A DNA stretch of 64,000 bases from Marasmius tenuissimus (Eukaryota > Basidiomycota > Agaricomycetes > Agaricales > Marasmiaceae): positions 620,001 to 684,000 of the forward strand of contig JAQOTA010000022.1 of NCBI GenBank assembly GCA_029532415.1. The letters are read 5' to 3'. Positions within the stretch are counted from its first letter, which is position 1. Each line of letters begins with the position of its first letter. Under the pieces are notes generated by a model. It saw nothing but the letters and a program-made list of their open reading frames with translations. It was not told the origin of the DNA and searched no databases. Made by a program: the position numbers and the translations under genes. This document shows positions 1 to 12,265 of the stretch, in pieces.

Positions 1-821
1 TTACAGGTGACCTTCTTGCAAGCGCTACACTTCATCAACTTGATGTCGCGTTTACCGCACGACCCACATTTATCACTAGCGATAGTGGTAGAGGGTACAA
101 ATTTGATGGCGCCGTCCGCCTCCACACGAATTATCCCAGCACCTTGTAAGACATCCCGCCTCTGCTCCCCCTTTCCCGCCATACCAAGCACCTCGGCGTA
201 GATTCTGGCATTTCGTTCGTCATTTTCAAGAAGCATTGCAAGGTTGTCGCGACTCCCTTGAACTTCACCAGCGACGTATCGTTCCCAGTTGCTGGTTGAG
301 TGAGACTTGGAATCGTAACCTGGGTGGGTGGCAGCGAGATCAATGGCTTCGCAGTATCGTTTGACTGCAGTTGGACGGTCCTGACCATCCCAGGCAAGGA
401 GGCCGAGGGTCATGGCCGCCGTAATCTGCATGCCCTTCAAATACAGCTTTTGCTTCTCGGTTTGGAAGCGGGGATATGGATGCGACGAGTTGGGTCGGTA
501 GTGTTTGAGCAGATTGTATGCTTCTGGAGAGTTGTCTGGCGTGGGAGTGAGATTTCGAAGAACCCAGATTAGAGAGTACTCGTTACCTTTGTCTTTGTGC
601 ATCTGCGGATCTTTGAAGAACCCAAGGAAGTTTCTCCAGACTGCCCCCAATGTTTCCAGTGGAAAGCTGGGATCTGGACATAGTGCAGGTAACGCTTTAA
701 GGGGGTCTTCGTCCTTTGTGATTTTTTTAATGGCCTTTTGGTAGTATTCGAAGGTCTCGTCAAATTTTCCTTGAGCGTAGAGCTCTTCTGCCTTGTAGAA
801 AAGCTGGAAACCTGAAGCCAT
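1..821 (-). CDS. MYND-type zinc finger protein, C-terminus beyond window edge
   Basis: One uninterrupted frame runs from an ATG at 821 leftwards to base 1 without a stop (273 residues visible). The N-terminus (MASGFQLFYKAEELYAQGKF) and the helices after it look like a TPR-like repeat: an aromatic/Ala/Gly pattern followed by EYYQKAIKKI. At the visible end, residues about 252-273 carry two Cys-x2-Cys pairs and a further Cys in the spacing of the first half of a MYND finger, a zinc module that usually mediates protein-protein contacts. Seen: frame, Cys spacing. Inferred: MYND identity, because the second half of the finger lies outside the window. No intron is needed. It is divergent from the RBR ligase gene, with 731 bp between the two start codons. 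The cellular role is unknown. Confidence 0.75.
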   Translation of the reverse strand, partial: MASGFQLFYKAEELYAQGKFDETFEYYQKAIKKITKDEDPLKALPALCPDPSFPLETLGAVWRNFLGFFKDPQMHKDKGNEYSLIWVLRNLTPTPDNSPEAYNLLKHYRPNSSHPYPRFQTEKQKLYLKGMQITAAMTLGLLAWDGQDRPTAVKRYCEAIDLAATHPGYDSKSHSTSNWERYVAGEVQGSRDNLAMLLENDERNARIYAEVLGMAGKGEQRRDVLQGAGIIRVEADGAIKFVPSTTIASDKCGSCGKRDIKLMKCSACKKVTC

Positions 822-1552
822 CGCGTCGAATCACGAAGATACTTGGAAGAGGCTAATGACAACGGACCCTATTTCTGTTTATGTTATGTTTTGTATGTTT
901 TGCCTGACATAGTGATGTCATTGTCAGATCTTGTCGTGCGGGAGAGATATTATCTTATCTAATTCACTTTCCCCATACGTCCGAGGGATTCGAGCTTCGC
1001 ATGCGGAAAGCGTCTGAGATCTGAACAAGGACCCATTGACATACTTGGAAGCCTGGCATTTAGTTTGACGCTTGACGAAGGTGAACTGGGTGCACAGCGT
1101 GAAGAACTGAGTATGGGACGTTGCCTTGTTTCTATATCAACTTGAATTCGCTAGCAATCGTCTAGAAGTGCGTCTACGTTCATCGTCGATACAAAGACAC
1201 TGCCATTGAGATAAAAGGAGTCATGGAAACTCACCCAGTGTCGGAACCTATTTAGAATGACTAAGGAGGAGTACAACAGACAACTGGTGACCTTGCGATA
1301 CTTGATCCTCACTGAACACGTTCTTTCCTGCTCGTGGAAGAGCATGGAAGACGCTGGAAGACCTGGCAGTGGGTGTGCTCGGAACCGTCGGCCCTGGACC
1401 TCCGAGGCTGAGCTCTGGTCACGTGCTACCTGACTCAAGGTCGATAAGTTCGGTGTCACGCAAACCACCACCAGGGTTCTTTAACGACAACCACGACGAC
1501 CTTGACCTCCAACACTTTGCTCTACTAGATCAATACTCGCTAGCTATTCACA
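822..1552. other. Divergent intergenic region
   Basis: Shared upstream region of the MYND protein (-) and the RBR ligase (+). No convincing ORF, tRNA or repeat. Short frames here lack splice support and recognisable protein features. Confidence 0.6.
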
Positions 1553-3759
1553 ATGTCTTCCGACTACGAGATCTCTGATGATGAAGGCGATTATTACGAT
1601 GATGAAGACATGTTCGACGGCACCCAAGACGACGGTGAGCACAAGTTCTCTGGCCTCGTGCTTGTTACTGAGGTTGTCGATATTGACGAACGTTGCACTA
1701 GATACAGACGACGACATGGATATGGATGTCTTTGGAGACGACTTCAAAGTCACAACAAAGGCGAAACAGAAGTCCTACGAGATCGACTATGAACCGTTAA
1801 GCCAGTCTGCTGTGGAGACACTCATGAACAAGGATGTCGAGCAGTGTTGTTCCGTTCTTGGAATAGACGTGAGTGGCCATCTTACAGAACTCCTTTGTTC
1901 TCCTCTCACTCTGGCTGCAACAGGAAAACTCCGCAAGGATTCTGCTCCGTCACCAAGACTGGAACAAGGAGAAACTCATCGAGAAGTACATGGACAACCC
2001 CTCAACCGTTCTGGTAGCAGCAGGCGCAGTGGTTCAATCTCCTCCGAATTCACCCACATCGCCACGCTCTCACAGCGTGTCCTCGCCCTCAACGTCAGCC
2101 CCAGCAGCACGTCGCACGACCCGATCATCCAAGCTCATCCCATCCCTCTCTCGTAACTCCTCGAGCAAGTCTCCTTCAATAACGTCTAAATCCCCTAAAC
2201 TACCCAAGAACGAAGAGCCAGAGCCCTTTGTTTGCCCAATCTGCTTTGATGACTCGCCTGAGCTTCAACCCCTTGGACTTGACTGCGGACACATGTTCTG
2301 CTCAGGTTGCTGGAATGCTTATACGATCTCGAAGGTTCGAGAGGAAGGCGAACACTGCGTTAGGTGCATGGCGGAAGGCTGTGCTGTCGTAGCGTCCGAC
2401 TCCTTCATCCGCTCTGTTCTGGTTCCGGACGGCATGAGTGACCCTAAAAGCGAAAACGGCCTGACATGGTCACGTTTCCAGGAGTTGCTCGTCCGTAACT
2501 TCGTTGGGTCCATGTCCAATCTCAAGTTCTGTCCGTATCCTGGTTGCACGAACACGGTCAAATGCTCAGCTGCGGCATCCAAGTCTAGTCTGACTACGAT
2601 TGTGCCAACCGTTTCCTGTGGCGCTCGTGGCATTCCCGGCTCTGAGGAAGACAAAAAGGCTTCCAACATGTCTGTCCAGGCGAAAGAGCACAAGTTCTGC
2701 TTTGGCTGCCCTATCGAGACTGACCATAGACCGGTGATATGCGCGGTAGCGAAGATGTGGTTGAAGAAATGCGAAGACGACAGCGAAACCGCAAACTGGA
2801 TCAAGAGCAACACGAAGGAATGTACTCAGTGTCACAGCACTATCGAGAAGAACGGTGGTTGCAAGTGAGTCTTTCCGTCTTTTTTGCTGACCGCGGACTT
2901 ACGGTGATGTCAGCCATATGACGTGCAAGAAGTGTAAACATGAATTCTGTTGGGTCTGCATGGGTGAGGGGACCTTGTATATCCCTGTATGCCAACATAG
3001 CTAACATCATTACAGGTCCTTGGTCAGAGCATGGAACGGCATGGTACTCTTGCAACCGATACGATGAGAAGTCCGGGACCGATGCACGTGATGCTCAAAG
3101 TAGAAGTCGGGCGTCTTTGGAGAGGTATCTGCATGTAAGTCCCTTCCTATTCACCATACGCCGTAGTATTCAACCCGAACTCTCTAGTACTACAATCGTT
3201 GGGCCAACCACGAACAATCCGCCAAACTATCGCTTGATCTGTATGCCAAGACCGAGAAGAAGATGGAGGACATGCAAATGACTTCGGCGTTGACATGGAT
3301 TGAGGTGAGTGCTCGACCCTTCTTGTATTCGCTTTGCGTGTTGAAGTCTGGCCACCCCAGGTTCAATTCATGAAGAAGGCTGTGGAAGAGGTCGAGAAGT
3401 GTCGAATGACTCTCAAATGGACATACGCAATGGCCTACTATCTTGGCAAAGGGAACGAGAAGGATTTGTTCGAGGACAATCAACGTGACTTGGAGAAGGC
3501 CGTAGAGGACCTTTCCGAGCTGCTTGAAGGTCCTATCGAGCCCGAGGAAATCTCGAGTCTTCGACAGAAGGTCACCGACAAGACTGTATGTTCCCATCTC
3601 GCCATCAAAAGACTCGAGACTAATGGTAGTCGATAGGTGTACGTCGCGAAGCGAAACGACATAGTGCTCGAAGACACTGCTAATGGGTTCCTCGACGGTC
3701 GATGGAAGTGGAACATTCACGTTGACGGCTTTGACCCTCCGGAGACGACCGCAATCTAA
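1553..3759 (+). CDS. RBR (RING1-IBR-RING2) E3 ubiquitin ligase, Ariadne type
   Basis: Eight exons (1553-1634, 1702-1868, 1924-2864, 2914-2963, 3016-3134, 3188-3304, 3361-3585, 3637-3759) join in frame to 607 residues. The N-terminus is acidic ([19 protein letters not shown]), as in Ariadne/HHARI proteins. RING1 begins [12 protein letters not shown] (near 2230), an IBR with paired Cys/His follows, and RING2 reads IEKNGGCNHMTCKKC across the intron at 2865-2913. The Cys codon at 2924-2926 is the expected catalytic residue that receives ubiquitin from the E2 before transfer to substrate. The helical C-terminal part (about 3016-3759) matches the Ariadne domain, which folds back on RING2 and keeps the enzyme autoinhibited until a partner such as a neddylated cullin binds (family knowledge). 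Substrates cannot be told. A Ser/Pro-rich, probably disordered linker lies between the N-terminal region and RING1. Confidence 0.93.
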
Positions 3760-4739
3760 TCTGGTGTATCGATTGCCGTTGCTGAATCTTCCCCTTAACC
3801 TAGGACCGGTCACTAGAATACAGTGTTGTACTTGAAGTCACTTCTCCTCGTATGGTCCTTTCCTCGACTGATGTTACATACTTACTTGCAACCGGACAGT
3901 CCTATCGCAGTGTTATCCCCTTGTTTCTTTGTGTTTAGCAATACCAGTAATATCCTCGCCTTTGTACCACATAACACTATAATAAATATCAACAGTACTC
4001 AAACTACCGACGGGTCATAACATGGGCCATCCAGGTTGAAGCTCTCTAGAGATTCAGTGAAAGTCTTGAAGGTTGCTGGCGCATAGGCAACTTCTGCATC
4101 TTCATAGTCCCTATCTTTCAGCCTCTGGGCCACTTTGCAGTGCTCAATGGGCTGCATGCAGAGATGCGAAGCTTTTCAACCGTGGCGTAGTCACCAACTT
4201 CAGACTGTTGAACTGGTCGAAGTTGAGAATTTCCACAGAGCCGATAAATCACCGTCTGGAATAGGGTACAACACGTTCATTATGAAGACTTCTGCACCCG
4301 TTACAGTCTTTGTGCCATAAAGACAACACGAATGTTAGAGCAACCCTTACGCCTCCCCGACGGAACAGGACGGAACAGGACGGACCTCTCGTCCCGCTCG
4401 GCCCGGACCGACGTTCCTGTTCGATTTTGTTTAATTTTGACGTCTTTCACCCGAACTTCCACCTTCGAGGCCTCAGGTTCCAGAGTTCGTCCGCGTCCAA
4501 TACAACGCCAATTCTTTTCTTGCGTGGTTTTCACCTTGAGACCATGGCTCATGTGGTCTTTGCCTGATCTTCTCTCTCCAGACCATGCGCATGGTCGACC
4601 ATCATGTGGGGGTGACCGTGCTGGATTCAACTGCTTTTAAGGCAAAGAAAAGTACAAGTCTCCCTTAGGTTCTTACTTGGGCTCTCCAAGGTCTGGCTTG
4701 CTATCTCAATCCTTTCGATTTCCGCTGACTTGGGTGCAG
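3760..4739. other. Intergenic region
   Basis: Holds the 3' flank of the RBR gene and the promoter of the next gene. Several short frames occur, but none has splice sites, codon pattern or similarity I recognise. A short direct repeat of GACGGAACAG is visible near 4358-4384. Confidence 0.5.
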
Positions 4740-7700
4740 ATGCGGTTTATCGCTGCCGGATTCCTCTCGTTAATCGTCCACGGCCAGTATGTGGCGGGCC
4801 AGCTCGGACTACCCAATGGCTTCTTGTCGTTCTCGACGCCGTCTTTCTCGGTTCAGCTGGTGAAGGACTCTCAGACTTTGTACTCTCTGAAGCCGCGCAC
4901 TGGTGGCGGCCCCGATTTCGTCCCTCAGGACGTGATGACCAAACGCCAGAATAACGGACAGTATCACTTGGGTGACATCACATTCAGGGCGCGAAAAGTG
5001 GGCTCTACTGCATGGGTCAGCGGTGACTCTGCCTCTGCTCGTCGTCCGGTGACAGCACTCTCTGTCTCAGGCAACACGCTCGCGGCAGCCAATCTTGCAC
5101 CGACTCTTCCCTCCGGCTCCCTCTTGAGTATTACGCGTCGCTGGGTGCTCACCAATGACCAGCTAGAGTTGCTATTCGATGTTACAAACTCACAAACTAC
5201 GGCAGTTGAGATTGGCTCGTTGGGTGCCCCGCTCGAGTTCAATAACGTATGTCCACGCGTTCATTTGGACTGACCTTCATTGATTTCCTTTAAAGATCTT
5301 TACCGGCCGCACCGCAGCTCAAACCAATACTTTGTGTAGTGTGTTCGATCCCTACATTGGAAAAGACGCAGGGTAAGGACCTTGGGCAGAAAATGGACTG
5401 TCTACTGACGTTACTCATTACAGATTCGTCCAGGTCACCCCTCTACTGGGAACGCTTCCCCCTTTGGTAGTCCTCCCTGCTGCCAGTGGGAAATCGCCCT
5501 TGGAAGGGTGGCGTTTCCTGTCCGAATCCACGAGCGCAGACCCTTTCTATCAATCGCAGACTTTTGAGGGTCTACACGAATGGCAGTTTCACACCCTCGC
5601 ATATGCCCAGAATGAGTGGTCCCGAGTCACTCCTTGGAACGAAGCGACATCCGTTACCTTGCAACCAAACCAGACTCGTACCTACGGATTGCAGTTCCGT
5701 CTTGCCTCTTCTATCCGCGGAATTGAGCAGACGATCCAAGCCGCAAATCGACCAGTAGCAGTCACTATCCCGGGAACTATCCTCCCTACCGACCAGAATG
5801 GAAAGCTTTTCCTCCATGCTCCGTCCGCAGTCCAGAGTATCTCCGTCAGTCCATCTGGTGCTTTATCCTGGACAGCTAACTCCGAGGCAACGGGTGCCGG
5901 ATGGGTAGGATACACTATCACCGGTCGCGCGTGGGGGCGTGCCCGTCTTTCCATCACATACGCCGACGGATCGTTGCAGACCGTACACTACCACGTGACG
6001 AAGGGAGCCACCCAGACAATCGCCGACCTAGGAAACTTCTTGACGACATCGCAATGGTTCACGAACACCTCTGATCCATTCAAACGTGCGCCTTCCGTCA
6101 TCTCCTACGATCGTGAAGTGAACTCTGTCGTCCTCAACGACCCAAGGTACGATCTATCGCATTTAATAATTGTTATGGTTCTCAAAGCAATTATAGGGTG
6201 TGGATCTCGGGCTTGGAGGACGAAGGTGGAGCTGGTTCGTGGCTGGCGGCGCTGATGAAGCAATTTGCTCAGCCCAACTCGAATGAGATCGCGAAGTTAC
6301 AGCAGTTTGTTACTCAGACACTTTCGAAGACCATTCAAAACAGCGATGGTGAGCGAAAAGCTATTCTTGGCAGGCCTCTCTCGTTGACCCAGCCTCTCTA
6401 ACTTTTAGGGAGCGTCAAAAAGGTAAAGGTCACCTTAATCCAAGGCGGTGCTCACGCTGATCTCGATTGCTTTGTTTAGTCCATCTTCTTCTATCAACCA
6501 GGCGCGGTAAACTATAACTACCCTTCCAATGTCAACTGGGGCAACTGGTGGTCTTGGAACCAACAGGCGGCTTTCGCAACCGACCGCGCGTACGACTACG
6601 CCCATGTCATTGCGGGTTACTGGGCCATGTATCGTGTCGCACGCAATTACCCAAGTCTCGTAACCTCTGGAACTTGGCAGTCCTACTTGAACCAGGCGGT
6701 GACTACAGTTACAGCGATGACAAGCGGCCGTGTTTCATACGTTAACGTTGGCCTGATGGGCGAGACGGTCATCCGCCTTCTTTTGGACGACCTGAAGCGA
6801 GAGGGACAAACTTCCGCTGCGAGTACTGTGGAAAGCCGTATGCGCTCGAGATGGCAGGGATGGACCAACCAGCGTTATCCGTGAGTTTTGCTCCCACTGA
6901 TAGGCGCTGTCACGTCTTCATCTTCATTCTGAACCGCGTGTTCCCTATAGCTTCGGCTCAGAGATGGCCTGGGACTCTACTGGCCAGGAGGGTGTATACG
7001 CATGGTCCAAATACTTCAACGACAGCAATACTGCAACCAATACGCTGAATTCGATTCTGGCCTACCAGCCCACTATTCCTCATTGGGGCTACAACGGTAA
7101 CGCTCGTCGATACTGGTTAGCCTCGGCTTGATTCTACTGTCTTTGATCAATACTCACTTTATGACAGGGACAACATCTACGGAGGGAAGCTCCAGCGTAT
7201 CGAACGACAGATTCACCACTACGGCAGTGGCCTCAATGCCCTCCCTGTCATATCAGCTTTCCAAAGCGCTCCCACCGATTACTACCTTCTCCGAGTCGGC
7301 TATGGTGGCTTGAGTGGCTCCCTCTCCAATATCGACCAGAGCGGCTTCGCTTCCGCCTCTTTCCATACTTTCCCCGATACCCTCAAGTGGGACGGTTACT
7401 CCGGCGACTATGGTCCCAACTTTTCCGGACACACGATGGGTATTGGTACCTTTATCATCAACCATCCTGACTTTGGCTGGCAAGCATTCGGCGGAAACGT
7501 CGTCAGCACTAACCCAGTCCAGGTCCAGGTACGCGATCCCGTCAGGAGAAGAGTTTTCATTGCCCCGATTGGCGCGTTGTTGACGCTCGACGCTGGTGCT
7601 TTCTCCACCATCACCTACAACCCTTCTGCAAGGACCGTACAAGTGGAGGTTCTGGCTACGGCCGATGGCATCAGTACTTCTGGAGCAGCTGCAGCTCCGC

Positions 7701-7840
7701 AAGGCAGACTGGTGATTGCACAGACCGCTAGTGTGGGAGGCGTAGGAGTTTTGCGGCCCACGACGACCTTGACACAGGACGCAGGTGCCTATGTCATCCC
7801 GTTCTCGGGAGGAAGGGCAACAGTTACCCTGTCCGCGTGA
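4740..7840 (+). CDS. Large secreted DUF5695-like protein
   Basis: Eight exons separated by seven short introns give a protein of roughly 890 residues. The chosen ATG (4740) is followed by a clear signal peptide (MRFIAAGFLSLIVHGQYVAG). An in-frame ATG at 4677 would place 21 polar residues before it and is less likely. The order of segments (QLGLPNGFLSF near the N-terminus; HLGDITFR; a Trp/Tyr-rich middle; a C-terminal GYGGLSGSLSNIDQSGFASA followed by NHPDFGWQAFGGN) matches my recollection of fungal proteins carrying DUF5695, probably carbohydrate-active with an alpha-helical toroid, but no catalytic assignment is made here. A 14-nt microexon (6409-6422) is needed to keep the frame between introns 4 and 5. 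The protein is presumably exported and acts on extracellular or cell-wall polymer; that is inference. The DUF number is from memory. Confidence 0.82.
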
Positions 7841-8085
7841 AGACACGATTTAAATAACAGAGATTTGTAGCTGGATAGGTACACATGTATGTATACTTAG
7901 CTCTTATTGGAATGATGAAATGTTCGCGAAGTTGAACGCAACATGGGACTGGGATAAGTTCAAAGACAATCCTTGTTCGGTCGCGTGGCCGCCCCTGTGC
8001 GCGTAATGTGACCGACGCGTGCGTGAGCTGTTATGTAACGCGTCTCTTTTTCTTCAAACCACCATTAGCACCTCTCAGACGCGGA
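7841..8085. other. Short intergenic region upstream of MSH2
   Basis: 245 bp between the stop of the secreted protein gene and the ATG of MSH2. No TATA-like box is evident, as is common for housekeeping genes. Confidence 0.5.
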
Positions 8086-11000
8086 ATGTATGACAAGGAG
8101 AAAGCCCAAGATACTTCAGGTCAGTGCCATATGTCGATGCTCAAATTTGTTGTCTTATCGTTTCTCAAAGACCAAACAACCGATCCCGGTTTCATCACTT
8201 TCTTTGGAAAACTACCAGCCAAGTCACCAGAAACAGGCACTCTGCGCCTGTTCCACCGCACGCAAGGCTCCGACTCGTGGTACGCTGTTTATGGTTCAGA
8301 TGCGCTATATGTTGCGCAACATATCTACCACACCAACTCTGTGATCAAGTATCTCGGATTCGGCGGAAAGGATGCGGGCCTTCCGTCGGTTTCTCTGAAG
8401 ATCAACATGGCCCAGCAGTTGCTGAGGGAGGCGTTGACAATAAAACAATTACGTGTAGAGATCTGGGAGCCTGAGCCTGGACAAGGGAAGAAGATTAATA
8501 AGTTTAAGCTAGAGAAAGAAGTGCGTTTCATGACTTATGGTGCGCTGTTTGCGAGGCTGAACTTTGGATTTTGGCAGGCTTCTCCGGGAAACCTTCAGGC
8601 AGTAGAAGATATGCTATTCAGTAACTCGGACCTCACCACGGCGCCCGTTGTCATGGCCATTAAAGTATCATCGACTCCAGCGTCAACCGGGAAAGCAAAG
8701 ACGAAGACTGTTGGCATAGCGTTCGCGGACACCAGCGTTCGAGAATTAGGGGTCGCCGATTTTGTGGATAACGACCTTTTCTCGAATACCGAAGTTTGTT
8801 GCCTTTGATTATACCACCCACCATCCCTCACACTCACGTCCATTTCCGGTAGTCCCTGGTGATTCAATTATCCGTGAAAGAGGCCATTATTCCAACCGGG
8901 ACAGCATCCGGTACCTCAGAACGGGATATCGAATTGAATAAGTTGAAGGGAGTTCTGGAGCGCTGTGGCGTCGTGATCACCGAACGTAAACCCAGTGAGC
9001 ACAGCTGAAATGTGCCTTCTTCAAATTTTTAAAACTACATTTCTCCAGGTGAATTCGCCAACAAGAATATCGCTGATGATCTGCCACGACTTCTTACTTC
9101 AACCGATGCCTCTGAGGCGACTTCCGCAGACGCGTCTGTCACCATACGTACGTCGATTTCGCGCCGTTCGCTGCTGCCGCCATTGTGCTAACCTCCAATG
9201 TAGCTCAGCTCTCGCTCCCAACGGCTCCAGCTGCTTTGTCCGCTTTGATCACCTACCTTTCTCTTCTGTCTGACCCTGCCAACCACAAAAGTTTTCGGAT
9301 CCGAACACACGACTTATCACAATACATGCGACTCGATGCCAGCGCTCTTCGAGCCCTCAACCTTACAGAAGCCCCTGGAAACGCTGTGGGTCCACCGATT
9401 TTGGTACTTCTCAGTAGCTTGCTCATGATATCATACGAAGGGAACGACAACACGCAATACGACCCTACTTGGACTTCTGAACAAGTGCAAGACTGCCCAA
9501 GGGACGAGACTCCTTGCGACGTGGCTGAAGCAACCCTTGGTCAACCTGCATGAAATACGTCTGTATATTCCCCTTCCGCTTAGATGAATCATACCTGATC
9601 ATCATTGTGCTTAGACAAACGGCAAGACCTGGTCGAGGTATTCGTCGTGGAGACGAACTCGCGCCGGACCCTCCAGGTTTGGTTATCACTGCCGTCTCTT
9701 GAGATTTCGGCACTCAACGTCCTTTAGGACGACTTTATGAAGTTGATGCCAGATCTACATCGACTTTCGAAGCGTTTCCAAAAGGGTCAATCCTCTCTAG
9801 AGGATGTTGTTCGAGTGTATCAAGTTGTGCTCAAGGTGGGCCGCACTATCGTCGACGTACAATGAATAACTTGACCCCGTACAGCTGCCAGGAATGATCG
9901 AAGCCTTGGAAGGAGTCCAAAGCGAGCAGTCTGCTCATGCTGACCTAATTGGGGAGATTTATCTGCGACCGCTGAAGGTGTGTGGAGGTGGAGCTCGGCA
10001 GTTGATCTCGAAGATGCTAACCCTCGGCATAGCAACATGAAGAAAGTCTCTCTAAATACTCCGAGATGGTAGAGCAGACGCTCGATCTACAGGAAGTAGA
10101 TAGGCATAACTATGTTATCAAACCAGATTTCGATCCTAGATTGGAACAGTTAGCTCAGAAGATTACAGAGGTGAGTGCAATCTCGATGGTAAAGCTGCGA
10201 CTCTTAGGAAGTTAACCGGTAATCCCATACAGGCGCGGGATGGACTCGATGCCGAACATCAGGAAGTCGGCGACGACCTCAACCTCGATCTCGTCAAGAA
10301 GCTGCATCTTGAGAATAGTCAGACCTATGGGTACTGTTTCAGGGTAACGAAGAATGTGGGTCCAACTAACGCCTCTCGGATATTACTTACTTGCTCACGG
10401 TTGGTACTTAGGATGCTCGAGGGCTGTCCAAGAAGTACATTGAGCTTGGCACCACCAAGAGCGGCGTTTTTTTCACTACCAAGAAACTGAAACAGTTCGC
10501 GAACGATTACAAGGAGTCTTCGGACCAGTACGCACGAACACAAAGCGGGCTAGTCAAAGAAGTGGTTAATATTGCGTGTGAGTCCTCGAATCTGAGGTCA
10601 TTCAAGATTCTCGCTGACGGGTATCTAATAGCGACATATACGCCGGTCCTCGAAGCGTTGGACCATGTCATAGCACATCTAGACGTTATTTTGAGGTTGG
10701 TCAAATCTGCAGTGGGATCTCGCGCGCCGAGCTGATCTTCGAATCATCCCAGCTTTGCCCACGTTTCCGTAAACGCTCCAACGCCTTATGTGAAGCCGAA
10801 GGTTACTATGAGCGGTGGGTTTTCTTGTCCTCGTCAATCTTGCCGAAATCGAGATTTGAGACGTTTCTGGTAGGAACCGGAGACCTAATTCTCCAAGAGG
10901 CTAGGCATCCGTGTTTGGAAGTGCAAGAAGAGGTTTCGTTCATTCCCAACGATGTCGAGATGATCAAAGGTAAGATGCTCAACGGATGTTTTCGTCTCTT

Positions 11001-12265
11001 TGTTGATCTCGCTACCCTCAGACAAGACTGAATTCCACATAATCAGTGAGTGGCGTCTTTCATACGTTACGTCGCTTGTAGACTCATGTGTATTCCTCAG
11101 CTGGACCAAATATGGGTGGAAAGTCGACGTACATCCGGCAGGTGAGTCGCATTCATCGCTCTCATTTTCAAGTTGTTCACGTTGCCTATAGGTTGGCGTT
11201 ATCGCGTTAATGGCGCAAACGGGGTGTTTCGTTCCCTGCACAGAGGCCCAAATACCTATATTCGATTCCATCCTCTGTCGTGTTGGGGCTGGTGACAGTC
11301 AACTGAAGGGGGTGTCTACATTCATGGCTGAGATGTTGGAGACCGCTACTATTCTACGGGTAAGTGTTCTGGTTATTATACAATGGATGTGCTCAAATCT
11401 CTGCTTGCCTATTCAGTCTGCTACTAAAGATTCCCTCATCATCATCGACGAATTGGGTCGAGGTATGTGTCCTTGTGGATTCCGGGGTTTTGTGATTAAA
11501 TGTCAAATTGCCGACAGGAACATCGACGTACGATGGCTTCGGTTTGGCTTGGGCGATATCGGAGTGAGTAGATCTCTTCAAAGTCTTGGTACTTGGAGTC
11601 AACAAGTTGGCTGACTTGGCGCCTTAGGCATATCGCGTCCAAGATCCATGCGTTTTGCTTGTTTGCAACCCACTTCCATGAATTGACCACGTTGGATCAA
11701 GAAATACCCCATGTCAAGAATCTACATGTGGTAGCGCATGTCGGGGACAAGACAGAGAACGAGAAACAGGACATCACCCTTCTCTACAAGGTCGAGCCGG
11801 GAATTTGTGATCAAAGTTTCGGTATCCACGTCGCAGAAATGGCCAACTTCCCCGAGTCTGTTGTCAAGGTGAGAATGATACGCTCGCGTTGAACAAAGCT
11901 GATCAGATGTCATTGCAGCTCGCTCGACAAAAAGCCAAAGAATTGGAAGATTTTGGCGGAGGTGAGCATAATGAATTAATCGTTCAAGCACATTTCCTGA
12001 TCTCCGATATCCAGACGACAAGCATATGGACGACGAGCTCCCGGTCGAGGTGACAAACGAGGGTATCGAGATTGTCCAAGACCTCTTTCGTTCTTGGGCT
12101 TCCAAGCAAGCCAAGGATGGGGATGAAGATGTCGTTATGGTCGATGAAGATGAAGATGAGATCGACGTCGAAAAGGAGATGGAGCGATTGAAGAGTTGTG
12201 TCGAGGAACTTCGACCTCGGATAGAAGGCAATCCTTGGCTACAGTCGATGCTCCTCCAGCTATGA
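8086..12265 (+). CDS. MSH2: DNA mismatch repair protein MSH2 (MutS homologue)
   Basis: About 24 exons with introns of 45-70 nt encode a protein of roughly 930-950 residues, the usual MSH2 length. The N-terminal mismatch-binding/connector region includes [25 protein letters not shown] and [15 protein letters not shown], followed by [14 protein letters not shown]. The lever/core part has [20 protein letters not shown] and PLVNLHEI. The ATPase domain is complete: Walker [15 protein letters not shown] (from about 11100, across an intron), the Q-loop/[20 protein letters not shown] segment, Walker [13 protein letters not shown], and the ATHFHEL switch. The acidic tail ends [11 protein letters not shown]2 pairs with MSH6 or MSH3 to recognise mismatches and small loops in the nucleus. 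The ATG at 8086 gives a short exon joined to [11 protein letters not shown] by an intron from about 8120. No broken exon was found. Confidence 0.97.
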
